Shown here: in pieces, positions 1 to 8,011 of the stretch
Position numbering within the stretch: position 1 is the stretch's first letter
Layout: each line of letters starts with the position of its first letter
NCBI GenBank assembly: GCA_902494515.1
Contig: CABUTS010000032.1
Location: forward strand, 1-30,113
Direction of reading: 5' to 3'
Length of the DNA stretch: 30,113 bases
From: an uncultured Muribaculaceae bacterium
Lineage (GTDB): Bacteria; Bacteroidota; Bacteroidia; Bacteroidales; Muribaculaceae
Made by a program: the position numbers and the translations under genes
Notes under the pieces: generated by a model
Told to the model about the DNA's origin: nothing
The model's database searches: none
Seen by the model: the letters and a program-made list of their open reading frames with translations, nothing else

Positions 1-24
1 ACCGCGGAGGCCGCCGTTTATAGG

Positions 25-66
25 GTGGGATCAGGGTTGATTTATCAGAGCTGTGGGATTAGAGCT
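25..66 (-). repeat. Three 14-bp tandem units across the DUF4301 stop codon
   Basis: Three contiguous, imperfect 14-bp units occupy 53-66, 39-52 and 25-38 (read on the minus strand). The first contains the TAA stop of the DUF4301 gene; at the same offset the second and third carry TGA. Because 14 is not a multiple of three, the three stops fall in three different frames. The units match well at the AGCTCT/ACCCTGAT core and less well elsewhere. Seen directly; function unknown. Confidence 0.6.
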
Positions 67-1582
67 GATGCTGGGGACGGAGGAGGTCGTTGACGGTCTT
101 GACGGGGTTGAAGGTGGCGATGGGCACTTCAACGAAGGCGGTGTTCCAGTCGCTCATGGCGCCGTTCCAGAGACCGGGGAGCTCGAGGGCTTTCAGCGAG
201 CGGCCGTGGAGCGACTTCGAGGAGATGAAGCCGGTTTCGGGGTCGACATGGGCGGGAAGGTCGTATTTGCGTCCTTCGGCGTCGCAGATGTAGCATACAA
301 GGTCAACGGGGTTGAAGTGGGTAGCCTTGGCCATCATCTCCTTGTTTTCCTCTTTGCTGAGGTCGATCTGCGAGCTTTCGAGAATCTGAAGCGAGCGGGA
401 GCCGTCGGAGTTGAAAGCGATGTAGGGGCCGCCGCCGGGTTCACCCTCGTTGCGGACCATGCCGCAGACACGCATCGGACGGTCGAGTTTTGCCCGGAGG
501 TATGTGGCGAGGTCTTCGCCCTTCAGAGTTTCGAGTTCGGGAGCTTCGAAGCAGAAGTTTTTGCGGAGGAAGCCGGCGATTTCGTTGAGTTTGGCCTCAT
601 TGTAGTCGCGGCGGTCGATGGCGGCGATGTAGTTCACAGCTTTGTCGTGGAGCTCCATGAGGTAGCCGGCAATCACCTTCTTATACTGCAGGGTGGCGCC
701 GCGGCGGGAGTCGGGAACAACGTTGTCGATGTTCTTGATGAAGACTACGGTGCTGTCGAGGTCGTTGAGGTTCTGGATCAGGGCGCCGTGGCCACCGGGA
801 CGGAACACCATCTTGCCGTCTTCGCGGAAGAGTGTGTTGTCCTCGTTGACAGCTACGGTGTCGGTGGAAGCCTTCTGCTCCGACATGGTGACGTCGATTT
901 TCACGTTCATCTGCTTCTCGATTTCGGGAACAGCCTCGGCGAGTTTTTTCTCGAAGGCAGCGCGATGAGCGGGGGAAACGGTGAGGTGCATCTTCACGGT
1001 GCCGTTGGCCTGACGGGCCGACTGAGCGCCCTCCATGAGCTGCTCCTCGACCGGGGTGCGGGTGCCGTTTTCAGCGTGATGGAATGTGAGCAGACCCTTG
1101 GGGAGGTTGCCGTAGTTGAGACCGTCGGCTGAGATGATGCCGCTGATGACCTCCTTCTGGCGTCCTTCGGCGAGGAGTTCGTCGACACCTTTGCCGAGGT
1201 TTTTCTTCAGGACAGCGTCGAGTTCGGCGAAGAAAGCGACGTTGTGGATACCCTTGAGGAGTTTGTCGACGTCGGAACCTTCGGGAGCCTTGTCGGCGTC
1301 GCCGTCAACGAATCCGAAGAGAGCCTTGAACATACGCGAGGCAGCTCCGGAAGCGGGAACGAACTTGCAGACATCGCCGCCATCGGCCAGGAACTTGTCC
1401 CAGCGGGCCACGGCCTGAGTTTCCTCCTCGGGGGTGAGGATGGTGATACCCTCGCCCGGACGGGCGGAATCATAGATTTTCAGATAAGGGAAGCCGGTCT
1501 TGAAGCGGTTGACCTGGCTCATGAGTTGCTCTTCGGTGACGCCGCGCGCGGCCAGTTGAGCTTTGTCTTCTTGGGATAACAT
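59..1582 (-). CDS. DUF4301 family protein
   Basis: A 507-residue soluble protein with no signal peptide or membrane segment. I recognise it as DUF4301, a family of about 500 residues common in Bacteroidetes and without an assigned biochemical role. Conserved-looking stretches include FVPASGAASRMFKALF near residues 75-90, a glycine-rich FRPGGHGALIQNLND stretch in the middle and VRNEGEPGGGPYIA toward the C-terminus; these resemble sugar-nucleotide or phosphate-binding loops, but that is only inference. The start MLSQEDKAQLAARGVTEEQL is typical of the family. It lies downstream of the YqgE gene on the same strand, separated by 127 bp holding a small inverted repeat, so cotranscription is possible but not proven. 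Its 3' end runs into a stop-codon-containing tandem repeat. Family assignment is fairly firm; function is unknown. Confidence 0.85.
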   Translation of the reverse strand: MLSQEDKAQLAARGVTEEQLMSQVNRFKTGFPYLKIYDSARPGEGITILTPEEETQAVARWDKFLADGGDVCKFVPASGAASRMFKALFGFVDGDADKAPEGSDVDKLLKGIHNVAFFAELDAVLKKNLGKGVDELLAEGRQKEVISGIISADGLNYGNLPKGLLTFHHAENGTRTPVEEQLMEGAQSARQANGTVKMHLTVSPAHRAAFEKKLAEAVPEIEKQMNVKIDVTMSEQKASTDTVAVNEDNTLFREDGKMVFRPGGHGALIQNLNDLDSTVVFIKNIDNVVPDSRRGATLQYKKVIAGYLMELHDKAVNYIAAIDRRDYNEAKLNEIAGFLRKNFCFEAPELETLKGEDLATYLRAKLDRPMRVCGMVRNEGEPGGGPYIAFNSDGSRSLQILESSQIDLSKEENKEMMAKATHFNPVDLVCYICDAEGRKYDLPAHVDPETGFISSKSLHGRSLKALELPGLWNGAMSDWNTAFVEVPIATFNPVKTVNDLLRPQHQL

Positions 1583-1626
1583 CGGTTTTATCGAATTAGA
1601 TTTTTAATGGTGACGGAGGAGTGGAA

Positions 1627-1647
1627 TCGGAAACAGGCGGTTTCCGA
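1627..1647 (-). terminator. Small inverted repeat between YqgE and DUF4301 genes
   Basis: TCGGAAAC at 1627-1634 and GTTTCCGA at 1640-1647 form a perfect 8-bp stem with a 5-nt loop. It sits about 60 bp downstream of the YqgE stop. There is no U-run after it on the minus strand, so it could be a weak terminator, a processing site, or nothing. Confidence 0.25.
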
Positions 1648-1709
1648 GGTGTAACCGGATGATCCGGAGGCATCGCGGGGGCAGAGGTGCAGAGGCAACC
1701 CGACAGAGT

Positions 1710-2324
1710 TCAGTTGTACTGTGGATTCACCGGATGGTAGAGCCAGTTCCGGTAGGATTTGCCCAGCAACCGCACGAAGCGATACCAGAATGAATCGCCG
1801 TCTTCGCGGAAAATTTCCTCGTTGGCCGGCTGGGGAGCAACGGCCCAGACGTGATTGGCGATTTCGCTTTCGAGCTGGTTGGCGTCCCAGCCGCTGTATC
1901 CGACGAAAAAGCGCATCTTTCCTTCGGTTTCAAGCCCCATGTTCACATAGGCTTTGACTTTTTCGAAGTCGCCGCCGATATACAGGTTGTCGCCGATCTT
2001 CCTGGCCTGCGGAAACTCTTCTCCGAGGGTGTGAAGATAAAAAAGACGGTCGCACGAGAGCGGGCCTCCGCAGTAAATCGGGATGTCCACCTCGTCGTCG
2101 ATTCCCTCGATTGCCTGACCGAGGGTGTAGCCGGTCGGTTTGTTGAGAACCAGACCCATGGATGACTTCCCGCGCTCGTATTCGACCAGAGAAATGACCC
2201 CATGGTTGAAGTATTCCTCGCGCAGGAAAGGTTCGGCCACAAGAATTGAACCTACGTGGGGCTCGCCCGTCGGTAGATTAATCTTAAACAAAGATGAATC
2301 CAAATTTGGCATGTCTGTTTCCAT
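1710..2324 (-). CDS. YqgE/AlgH family protein (UPF0301)
   Basis: A 204-residue protein matching the YqgE/AlgH (UPF0301) family, usually about 185-200 residues. Recognisable pieces are the N-terminal GSILVAEPFLREEYFNHGVI, the SSMGLVLNKPTG core, the YCGGPLSCDRLFYLHT segment and FFVGYSGWDANQLESEI. No signal peptide or membrane segment, so a cytoplasmic protein. AlgH was linked to alginate regulation in Pseudomonas, but the general biochemical role is unresolved. The first ATG gives an N-terminus METDMPNLDSSLFKI; a second ATG four codons later is an equally reasonable start. A candidate promoter lies at 2515-2546, implying a leader near 185 nt. Family call is strong; role is not known. Confidence 0.9.
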   Translation of the reverse strand: METDMPNLDSSLFKINLPTGEPHVGSILVAEPFLREEYFNHGVISLVEYERGKSSMGLVLNKPTGYTLGQAIEGIDDEVDIPIYCGGPLSCDRLFYLHTLGEEFPQARKIGDNLYIGGDFEKVKAYVNMGLETEGKMRFFVGYSGWDANQLESEIANHVWAVAPQPANEEIFREDGDSFWYRFVRLLGKSYRNWLYHPVNPQYN

Positions 2325-2514
2325 GGCCCTTCACTTAGTAATATTACACATATAATTGACGAAGCATTTGTCGGTCGGCGGTATTATGGCCGACGGACTG
2401 CTTCCCATCTTGGCTGCGATAACAGGTAGGCATACCGTTGGCTGCCATCCTGTGGTAATGATGTGAAGAAAACGGGCGCGACGGTAATCCGTGAGGCCCT
2501 TCTATCTTCATTGG

Positions 2515-2546
2515 CGAAGTTACTACTTATTTACAAGAGTAACAAA
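2515..2546 (-). promoter_or_regulatory. Candidate Bacteroidales promoter for the YqgE gene
   Basis: On the minus strand TTTG (2546-2543) is followed after exactly 20 bp by TAACTTCG (2522-2515), one mismatch from TAnnTTTG. The predicted start near 2508 would give a leader of about 185 nt before YqgE. Confidence 0.45.
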
Positions 2547-2608
2547 TTTTTCCGAGGGAAAATTACGGTAATTTACGTTAATGCATCTCCCTCAGGATGT
2601 ATATATCC

Positions 2609-2637
2609 GCCGGAGCCACCGCGGGGATGGCTCCGGC
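2609..2637 (-). terminator. Hairpin downstream of trxB
   Basis: GCCGGAGCCA (2609-2618) and TGGCTCCGGC (2628-2637) are perfect 10-bp complements around a 9-nt loop, 7 bp past the trxB stop. The following minus-strand sequence is AU-rich rather than a clean U-run, so this may be a terminator or a 3'-protecting stem of the ftsK-lolA-trxB transcript. Confidence 0.55.
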
Positions 2638-2643
2638 CGGAGA

Positions 2644-3579
2644 TCACAGGGCCAGGAACCGCTCGGCGTCGATGGCAGCGCGGCAACCGCTGCCGGCAGC
2701 GTTGACAGCCTGCTGGTAAACCGGGTCGGCGACGTCGCCGGCGGCGAATACCCCGTCGACCGATGTGGCGGTTGAGGGGGAAGCTACGTTTATGTAGCCT
2801 TCGGGATTCATCTCAATCTTGCCGCGGAAGATGTCGGTGTTGGGTGTGTGGCCGATAGCGAGGAAGAAGCCGTCGATGTCGATGTCGAAACGGCGCTCCT
2901 TGTCGGTGCCGACATTCTCCACGAGGCGAGCGCCCTGAAGCACCTCCTGGCCGAACAGACCTTCGGTGTTGCAGTTGAACAGCACCTCGATGTTCTCGCG
3001 TTCGCGGACACGGGCCTGCATCACCTGCGAGGCGCGCAGATAGTTCTTGCGGACAATCAGGTATACCTTCGAGGCGAGGCCGGAGAGGTAGAGCGCTTCC
3101 TCGCAGGCGGTGTCGCCGCCGCCGACAACTGCCACACGGCGCTTGCGATAGAAGAAACCATCGCAGGTAGCGCAGGCCGAAACGCCGAGACCCATATACT
3201 TCTGTTCGTCGGGCAGTCCGAGATATCGGGCTGCGGCGCCGGTGGCGATAATCACCGTGTCCCCCTTGGCTTTGGAACCGTCGCCGAGGGTGAGGGTGAA
3301 CGGACGCTGCGAGAAGTCTACGTCGGTGACGACATCCAGTATGATTTTGGCTCCGAAATTCTCAGCCTGCTGACGCATCTGGGCTACCAGATCGCCCCCC
3401 TGGACTCCGGTGGGGAATCCGGGAAAGTTTTCGACTTCGGTGGTGGTGGTGAGCTGACCGCCGGGCTGCATCCCCTCGAAGAGGATGGGCTGCAAGCCGG
3501 CGCGCGAGGCGTAAACGGCGGCGGTGTAGCCCGCAGGGCCGCCGCCGATTATGATACATTTTGAAGTGAGTTCAGACAT
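2644..3579 (-). CDS. trxB: Thioredoxin-disulfide reductase
   Basis: A 311-residue low-molecular-weight thioredoxin reductase, the usual length. It transfers electrons from NADPH through FAD and a cysteine pair to thioredoxin in the cytoplasm. The FAD-binding loop GGGPAG is at residues 12-17, the redox-active CATC motif at 136-139 followed by DGFF, the NADPH-binding GGGDTACEEA about residues 153-162, and the C-terminal FAD motif VDGVFAAGDVAD near 275-286. All expected catalytic residues are present. It is the last gene of a leftward cluster, 18 bp after lolA, which itself follows ftsK closely. A strong hairpin follows the stop. The thioredoxin partner is not in the window. Confidence is high; the only nearby alternative, ferredoxin-NADP reductase of the same fold, lacks the CATC pair. 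Confidence 0.97.
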   Translation of the reverse strand: MSELTSKCIIIGGGPAGYTAAVYASRAGLQPILFEGMQPGGQLTTTTEVENFPGFPTGVQGGDLVAQMRQQAENFGAKIILDVVTDVDFSQRPFTLTLGDGSKAKGDTVIIATGAAARYLGLPDEQKYMGLGVSACATCDGFFYRKRRVAVVGGGDTACEEALYLSGLASKVYLIVRKNYLRASQVMQARVRERENIEVLFNCNTEGLFGQEVLQGARLVENVGTDKERRFDIDIDGFFLAIGHTPNTDIFRGKIEMNPEGYINVASPSTATSVDGVFAAGDVADPVYQQAVNAAGSGCRAAIDAERFLAL

Positions 3580-3597
3580 ATTGATGTGTTGGAATGA

Positions 3598-4287
3598 TTA
3601 TCTCAGATCTATGACTTCAACACCGGGGAAGAGCTTCGGATTGAATTTGTAGAAAGCCTGCCCCTTGGCCTTGGTGCCCTTTGCTGAGGAAATCTTCACG
3701 GTGACCGACTGGCCGTCGGTGCTGTTGAGGGTGATTTCCTGAGGCAGGAAGGTTGAAGCGTTGAGGGTAACGATAGCTGACTTGATGTTGCCTTTGTGGT
3801 TCTTCGGGGTCAGTTCGATTTTCTCCAGACCGGCGGGAGCTTTCAGGCGGCGCGGCGAGAAGTTGGCGCTGATACCCGAAAGAATCGCCAGAGGGTTGCT
3901 TTCTGCGAGCTCCGCGGTGGTCGGTTCGGTGAGATTCACTTCGCCGGTGTCCGAGGAATACGCCCACTGAGTATTCCCGTTGTACCATATCTTTAGCCCC
4001 GGGGTCGAAAGATAGAACATTTTCCCTTCGGCCGACATTGTCCCGGCATAGGAGTTGCCGTTTTGCCAGAGAGTGAACACGAAGTCCATAGCCGGGTGCT
4101 TTTTTATCGCCGCCACCATCTTGTTTACAGAGGACTGCGCCGATTGCTGGGCGCCCCTGGCGGGGGATATGGCAAACAACGCCGCGATTACGAGCAACAG
4201 CAGCTTCGTAAGCGAAGTCCGGTGCCTGACGGCTACGCCGTTACCGCGTGTTACATTGTCATTCAGGGATATTTTTCGTTTAGTCAT
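3598..4287 (-). CDS. lolA: LolA-like outer-membrane lipoprotein carrier
   Basis: A 229-residue exported protein resembling LolA, the periplasmic chaperone that carries lipoproteins from the inner to the outer membrane. A positively charged N-region (RHRTSLTK) is followed by a hydrophobic core LLLLVIAALFAIS and a plausible cleavage near ARGAQQ around residue 46. The mature part has the LolA pattern: an early amphipathic helix (VNKMVAAIKKHPAMDF), a WQNG/YAGTMSAEGKMFYLSTPGLKIWYNGNTQW beta-rich segment, and a late strand with PQEITLNSTDGQSVTVKI. The ATG sits 5 bp after the ftsK stop, so translation is probably coupled; ftsK-lolA adjacency is common in bacteria. The N-region is longer than typical, but no better internal ATG precedes the hydrophobic core. 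The fold call is good; the exact gene name is by context and similarity. Confidence 0.85.
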   Translation of the reverse strand: MTKRKISLNDNVTRGNGVAVRHRTSLTKLLLLVIAALFAISPARGAQQSAQSSVNKMVAAIKKHPAMDFVFTLWQNGNSYAGTMSAEGKMFYLSTPGLKIWYNGNTQWAYSSDTGEVNLTEPTTAELAESNPLAILSGISANFSPRRLKAPAGLEKIELTPKNHKGNIKSAIVTLNASTFLPQEITLNSTDGQSVTVKISSAKGTKAKGQAFYKFNPKLFPGVEVIDLR

Positions 4288-4292
4288 TTCAA

Positions 4293-7200
4293 TCAGAAGT
4301 TGTTGTTGTTTTGGGCGAGAAGGGACTCGAGCTGCATCGGGTCGACCAGAATGTTTCGGGCCTTACCACCGGAGGCGGGACCTACGATGCCGACGGCCTC
4401 GAGCTGGTCCATGATTTTTCCGGCGCGGTTGTATCCTATAGAATAACGCCGCTGAACCGAAGAAGTTGATGCCACACCGGCCGAAACCACGGCGCGGGCC
4501 ACCTCCTCGAACAGCGGGTCGCGCTCCGAGAGGTTGCCGTTGGAGCCGCCGAGCACCGTCTCGGAGTCCTCGCCCAGCGGTTCGGGGAGGAAGTAAGCGT
4601 GGGGGAAACCGGGCTGCTCGTCAATGAACTGACAGATGCGGCGCACCTCTTTGGTGTCGATGTATGCACACTGCACTCGCTCCATGTTACCGTTGTGCGA
4701 GAAGAGCATATCCCCCTTGCCGATCAGTTGGTTGGCACCCGGAGTGTCGAGGATGGTGCGGGAGTCGACCATCTGGTTCACGCGGAAGGCCACGCGGCCG
4801 GGGAAGTTTGCCTTGATCAGACCGGTGATGACGTTGGTCGACGGGCGCTGGGTGGCGATAATCATGTGCATGCCAACGGCGCGCGCCATCTGGGCGATAC
4901 GGGCAATCGGGGTCTCAACCTGCTTGCCGGCAGTCATGATCAGGTCGGCGAACTCGTCGACTACAATCACGATGTAGGGGAGATAGCGATGGCCTTTCTC
5001 GGGGTTGAGTTTCTTCTGGATGAACAGCTCATTGTACATCGTCACCTTCACTACGCCGGCCTGCTTGAGCAGTTCGTAGCGGTTCTCCATCTCTACGCAG
5101 AGGGAGTTGAGGGTGCGGACCACGTTGTCCATGTTGGTGACGATGGCGTCTTCGTCATCGGGAAGTTTCGCCAGGAAATGACGTTCGAGGCAGTTGTAGA
5201 GCGAAAATTCCACGCGTTTCGGGTCGATGAGCACGAACTTCAGCTCGGCGGGATGCTTCTTGTAGAGCAGCGACGCGATAATTGTGTTCAGGCCGACGGA
5301 TTTACCCTGACCGGTGGCACCGGCCACGAGCATGTGGGGCATGGCCGCGAGGTCGGCGATGTAGACCTGGTTGGTGATTGTGGCGCCCATAGCCATCGGG
5401 AGTTCGCACTTCGATTCCTGGAAAGCTTTGGAGGAGAGAACGGTTTTGATCGATACCGTCTGCGGCTCGTAGTTGGGGACCTCGATACCGACGGCGTTCT
5501 TACCGGGAATCGGGGCCAGAATTCGGATACCCTTTGCGGCGAGGGTCATGGCGATGTCGTCCTCGAGACGCTTGATTTTGGCGATACGCGTACCTTCGGC
5601 GGGGACGATTTCGTAGAGGGTCACGGTCGGGCCTACGGTGGCGTCAATCTTGGTGATTTCTATGTCGAACTGGGCTAATGCCTTGATAATGCGCTCCTTG
5701 TTGGCTTCCTGCTCGGCGATGTCATAGCTGTCGGTGACAGGCTTGGGGTCGTTGAGGAGGTCGCATCCGGGGCGCTTGTAATGCGAAAGCTCGGCGGTGG
5801 GGTCATAGAGGGTGTCGGCACCGACATGGCTGTCGGGGACGGTCTCGATAACATTGGTTTTCACCTGGAAAGCGGGCTCGTTGTTGGCGGGCTGTTCTTC
5901 GGCAGGCTCGGTGCTTGCTGATGTGGAGGATGTATCCGATGTATTGGATGTTTCGGATGTGTCTGATGTCCCGGCGGATTGGGCAGGTTCGGTGGGCTGG
6001 GCGGGCTGGGAGAGATGCTCCTCGGTGAGCTCACCGGTGAGGGCGGCGGCAAGGGCGGAATTGACCTTTGAGGGGGCGTCAGACTGTTGCCCGGCGTCCA
6101 GTTTTTGCCCGGCGTCAGACGCGGTGTCTTCATCGGGTTCCAGCTCGTAGATGATCTCCTCGCCGGAAGACTGAGATTCTGTTTCGGAGTCGGCACGGAA
6201 TGGAATCTCTTTCTCAGTCACAGGGATTTCAGCCGGCTCGCCTGCGGACATCTCAGCCGGCTCGTCGGCGGCCATCTCGGCAGGCTCGTAGGCCGGGACG
6301 CGGGCTGGTTCCGGAGCCTGAGCAGGCGCGGCGTCGGCAACTGCTGCGGGCTGGAGCGGAGCGGGAAGAGTGTCCTTATCTTCCTCGCGGGTAATGGCAT
6401 ATTCGTCGATTACTTCCTCGTCCTCTTCGTCGTCGAAGCCTACGGTAAGGGGCTCGCGCTGAGGATGTTCCTGCTGCCCTTCCTGATCGGCACCGGGTTT
6501 GTCGGGTTCGTCGGCATCATCGGATTCCTCGGCAATCGGGGAATTCTGCATCGCCTCGATAACGCGGGCCTGAGCCTCCTCGCGCTCCTGACGGATCTGT
6601 TCCTCGCGGGCGCGGCGGGCTTTCTGATACTCCTTATACTTATTATATATGGTGATGAGATCGTTCAGATAAACGAACACCACGGCAGCAATCAATATTA
6701 CGGAAACCAGCAGCGCTCCGATCCATTCGACGTTGCTGACAAGAAATTTATTGACAAACTGGCCGTGCACACCGCCGTAAAGGAATTCCGAATCGACCGA
6801 CATGGCGAAGAATCCGGCTACAATCGAAATGGTCACGGCCACCAACAGCGACTTGAAGGTCATCGACCAGAACTTGCATTTCTTGACCCCCATCAGCCAC
6901 AGGCCGAGGATTCCGAGATATACGATGGCCACAATCGAGCCGAGTCCGAGCCCCTGCGAGAAGATCGCCTGGGTGACGACGGCTCCGAACGGGCCGCCGG
7001 TGTTCTCGACTTTGGTTTGTCCGGCTGCCAATTCGGCAATAGTGTGGGAATTCACGGCGCTCTGGTCGGCGATACCGGCGCGGATAAAGGAGATGGCGGC
7101 AATCACAAGGTATACGGCCACGCAGATCAGTACAACACCGAGGAAAGCGTGGGTGCGTTTGTCGGCGAAGAATTTCACGAACTTGCTCTCCCTAAAGGGT

Positions 7201-7739
7201 TTGCGTTCGCGGCGGGCCTTTTCGCGCTCAGCGGCGCGGCGGGCCTTCTCGGCAGCCCGTTCGGCATCGCGGATCGCCTGCTCCTTGGCTCGCTCGCGGG
7301 CGATTTCATCGCGGCGCTGACGTTCGGCGGCCTCCTTTTTGCGGGCACGCTCCAGGCGGGCATCGTTTTCGCGGTCACGGCGCTCGCGGTCGCGGCGCGC
7401 AATCTCCTGGCGGTTCGCCTCGGCGTCATAGTCGGGGCGCTGGGGGCGGCGGGGGGCACGGCGCTGAGCCGGCCGACGGCGCGGGGCGTCATCGTCGGCG
7501 TAACGGTCGTCATCGTCATAACGCGCCGGACGGCGGTCGTCGTCATAGCGCGCCGGACGGCGATTGTCGTCATTGTCGCGGCGGCCTGCCCGGCGGTCAT
7601 CGTCGTCGTATCCGGCGGAACCGCGCTGACGGCTGCCGGAAGCTGCACGGTTTTTTTTGCGGGACGGGACATTTTCGTCCCTGCTGATCAGATCGGGATC
7701 GTAATCGTTTTCGCTGAGAGAGTTATTATATTTGTCCAT
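4293..7739 (-). CDS. ftsK: DNA translocase FtsK
   Basis: A 1148-residue FtsK/SpoIIIE translocase that pumps DNA at the division septum and promotes chromosome dimer resolution. I chose the start at 7739 (MDKYNNSLSENDYDPDL); the open frame extends 53 codons further upstream, but that part crosses the promoter and has no family resemblance. Order: a charged, Arg/Asp-rich disordered segment (about 20-190), four membrane segments (about 198-225, 260-285, 296-320, 336-360), a long acidic and Pro/Ala/Ser/Thr-rich linker (about 385-650), then the motor with Walker A GATGQGKS at 807-814 and Walker B ending VVDE (D928, E929), and a C-terminal gamma winged helix (SSVQRRYSIGYNRAGKIMDQLE). It heads the ftsK-lolA-trxB cluster. 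The protein is longer than many FtsKs because of the N-terminal and linker regions. Confidence 0.96.
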   Translation of the reverse strand: MDKYNNSLSENDYDPDLISRDENVPSRKKNRAASGSRQRGSAGYDDDDRRAGRRDNDDNRRPARYDDDRRPARYDDDDRYADDDAPRRRPAQRRAPRRPQRPDYDAEANRQEIARRDRERRDRENDARLERARKKEAAERQRRDEIARERAKEQAIRDAERAAEKARRAAEREKARRERKPFRESKFVKFFADKRTHAFLGVVLICVAVYLVIAAISFIRAGIADQSAVNSHTIAELAAGQTKVENTGGPFGAVVTQAIFSQGLGLGSIVAIVYLGILGLWLMGVKKCKFWSMTFKSLLVAVTISIVAGFFAMSVDSEFLYGGVHGQFVNKFLVSNVEWIGALLVSVILIAAVVFVYLNDLITIYNKYKEYQKARRAREEQIRQEREEAQARVIEAMQNSPIAEESDDADEPDKPGADQEGQQEHPQREPLTVGFDDEEDEEVIDEYAITREEDKDTLPAPLQPAAVADAAPAQAPEPARVPAYEPAEMAADEPAEMSAGEPAEIPVTEKEIPFRADSETESQSSGEEIIYELEPDEDTASDAGQKLDAGQQSDAPSKVNSALAAALTGELTEEHLSQPAQPTEPAQSAGTSDTSETSNTSDTSSTSASTEPAEEQPANNEPAFQVKTNVIETVPDSHVGADTLYDPTAELSHYKRPGCDLLNDPKPVTDSYDIAEQEANKERIIKALAQFDIEITKIDATVGPTVTLYEIVPAEGTRIAKIKRLEDDIAMTLAAKGIRILAPIPGKNAVGIEVPNYEPQTVSIKTVLSSKAFQESKCELPMAMGATITNQVYIADLAAMPHMLVAGATGQGKSVGLNTIIASLLYKKHPAELKFVLIDPKRVEFSLYNCLERHFLAKLPDDEDAIVTNMDNVVRTLNSLCVEMENRYELLKQAGVVKVTMYNELFIQKKLNPEKGHRYLPYIVIVVDEFADLIMTAGKQVETPIARIAQMARAVGMHMIIATQRPSTNVITGLIKANFPGRVAFRVNQMVDSRTILDTPGANQLIGKGDMLFSHNGNMERVQCAYIDTKEVRRICQFIDEQPGFPHAYFLPEPLGEDSETVLGGSNGNLSERDPLFEEVARAVVSAGVASTSSVQRRYSIGYNRAGKIMDQLEAVGIVGPASGGKARNILVDPMQLESLLAQNNNNF

Positions 7740-7799
7740 TAATGAAAAGTCAAATAATGATGGATGGAAAATAACGCTTGCACCTTGCGTAAATGTATA

Positions 7800-7831
7800 C
7801 AAAGGTACGAAGAAAAAACCATTTCTGCAAT
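7800..7831 (-). promoter_or_regulatory. Candidate promoter for ftsK
   Basis: On the minus strand ATTG (7831-7828) and TACCTTTG (7807-7800) are separated by 20 bp; the -7 element fits TAnnTTTG exactly and the -33 has one mismatch. Predicted leader about 55 nt, which supports the ftsK start at 7739. Confidence 0.6.
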
Positions 7832-7932
7832 GTAAAATCAGCAAACGGCAATTTTTTTTCAAAAAGTCACAAAAAGTAGCGAAAACCGACAAACTCACAC
7901 CATAAAAATTTTTCTTTTCGGCTGAAAAAGGC

Positions 7933-7940
7933 TAACTTTG
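7933..7940 (+). promoter_or_regulatory. Candidate -7 element for the Fur-family gene and purA
   Basis: TAACTTTG fits the Bacteroidales -7 consensus and lies 71 bp before the regulator ATG. The expected -33 position is a T-run (TTTT) rather than TTTG. It is divergent from the ftsK promoter in the same 272-bp gap. Confidence 0.5.
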
Positions 7941-8011
7941 TCAGCGGATTTGCCCCGGGGCCTGCAAGGTGATCGGCGGAAATCCGGTTATTCTTAGCTC
8001 CCCGCCACAGG

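Larger units (their letters stand above)
2325..2643. other. Intergenic region between YqgE start and trxB end
   Basis: About 320 bp without a convincing gene. It holds a candidate leftward promoter (2515-2546) and a strong hairpin just downstream of trxB (2609-2637). The stretch 2347-2500 would be the YqgE leader if that promoter is used; I see no known riboswitch or RNA fold in it. Short open frames here lack family resemblance. Confidence 0.5.

Noticed and set aside
53..1132. A 359-codon plus-strand frame opposite DUF4301
   Set aside because: Antisense shadow of a gene with strong family features; the translation is valine- and glycine-rich with no recognisable domain.
2347..2500. Possible riboswitch or small RNA in the YqgE leader
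   Set aside because: I could not recognise any known fold or conserved core; only a long leader is implied by a candidate promoter.
6087..7742. A 551-codon open frame on the plus strand opposite ftsK
   Set aside because: It lies wholly antisense to the repetitive, GC-rich N-terminal and linker part of ftsK and shows no domain; ftsK has clear motifs in the other strand.
7740..7898. Upstream extension of ftsK by 53 codons
   Set aside because: The extension spans the candidate ftsK promoter and its translation is unlike FtsK; the ATG at 7739 gives the expected charged start.
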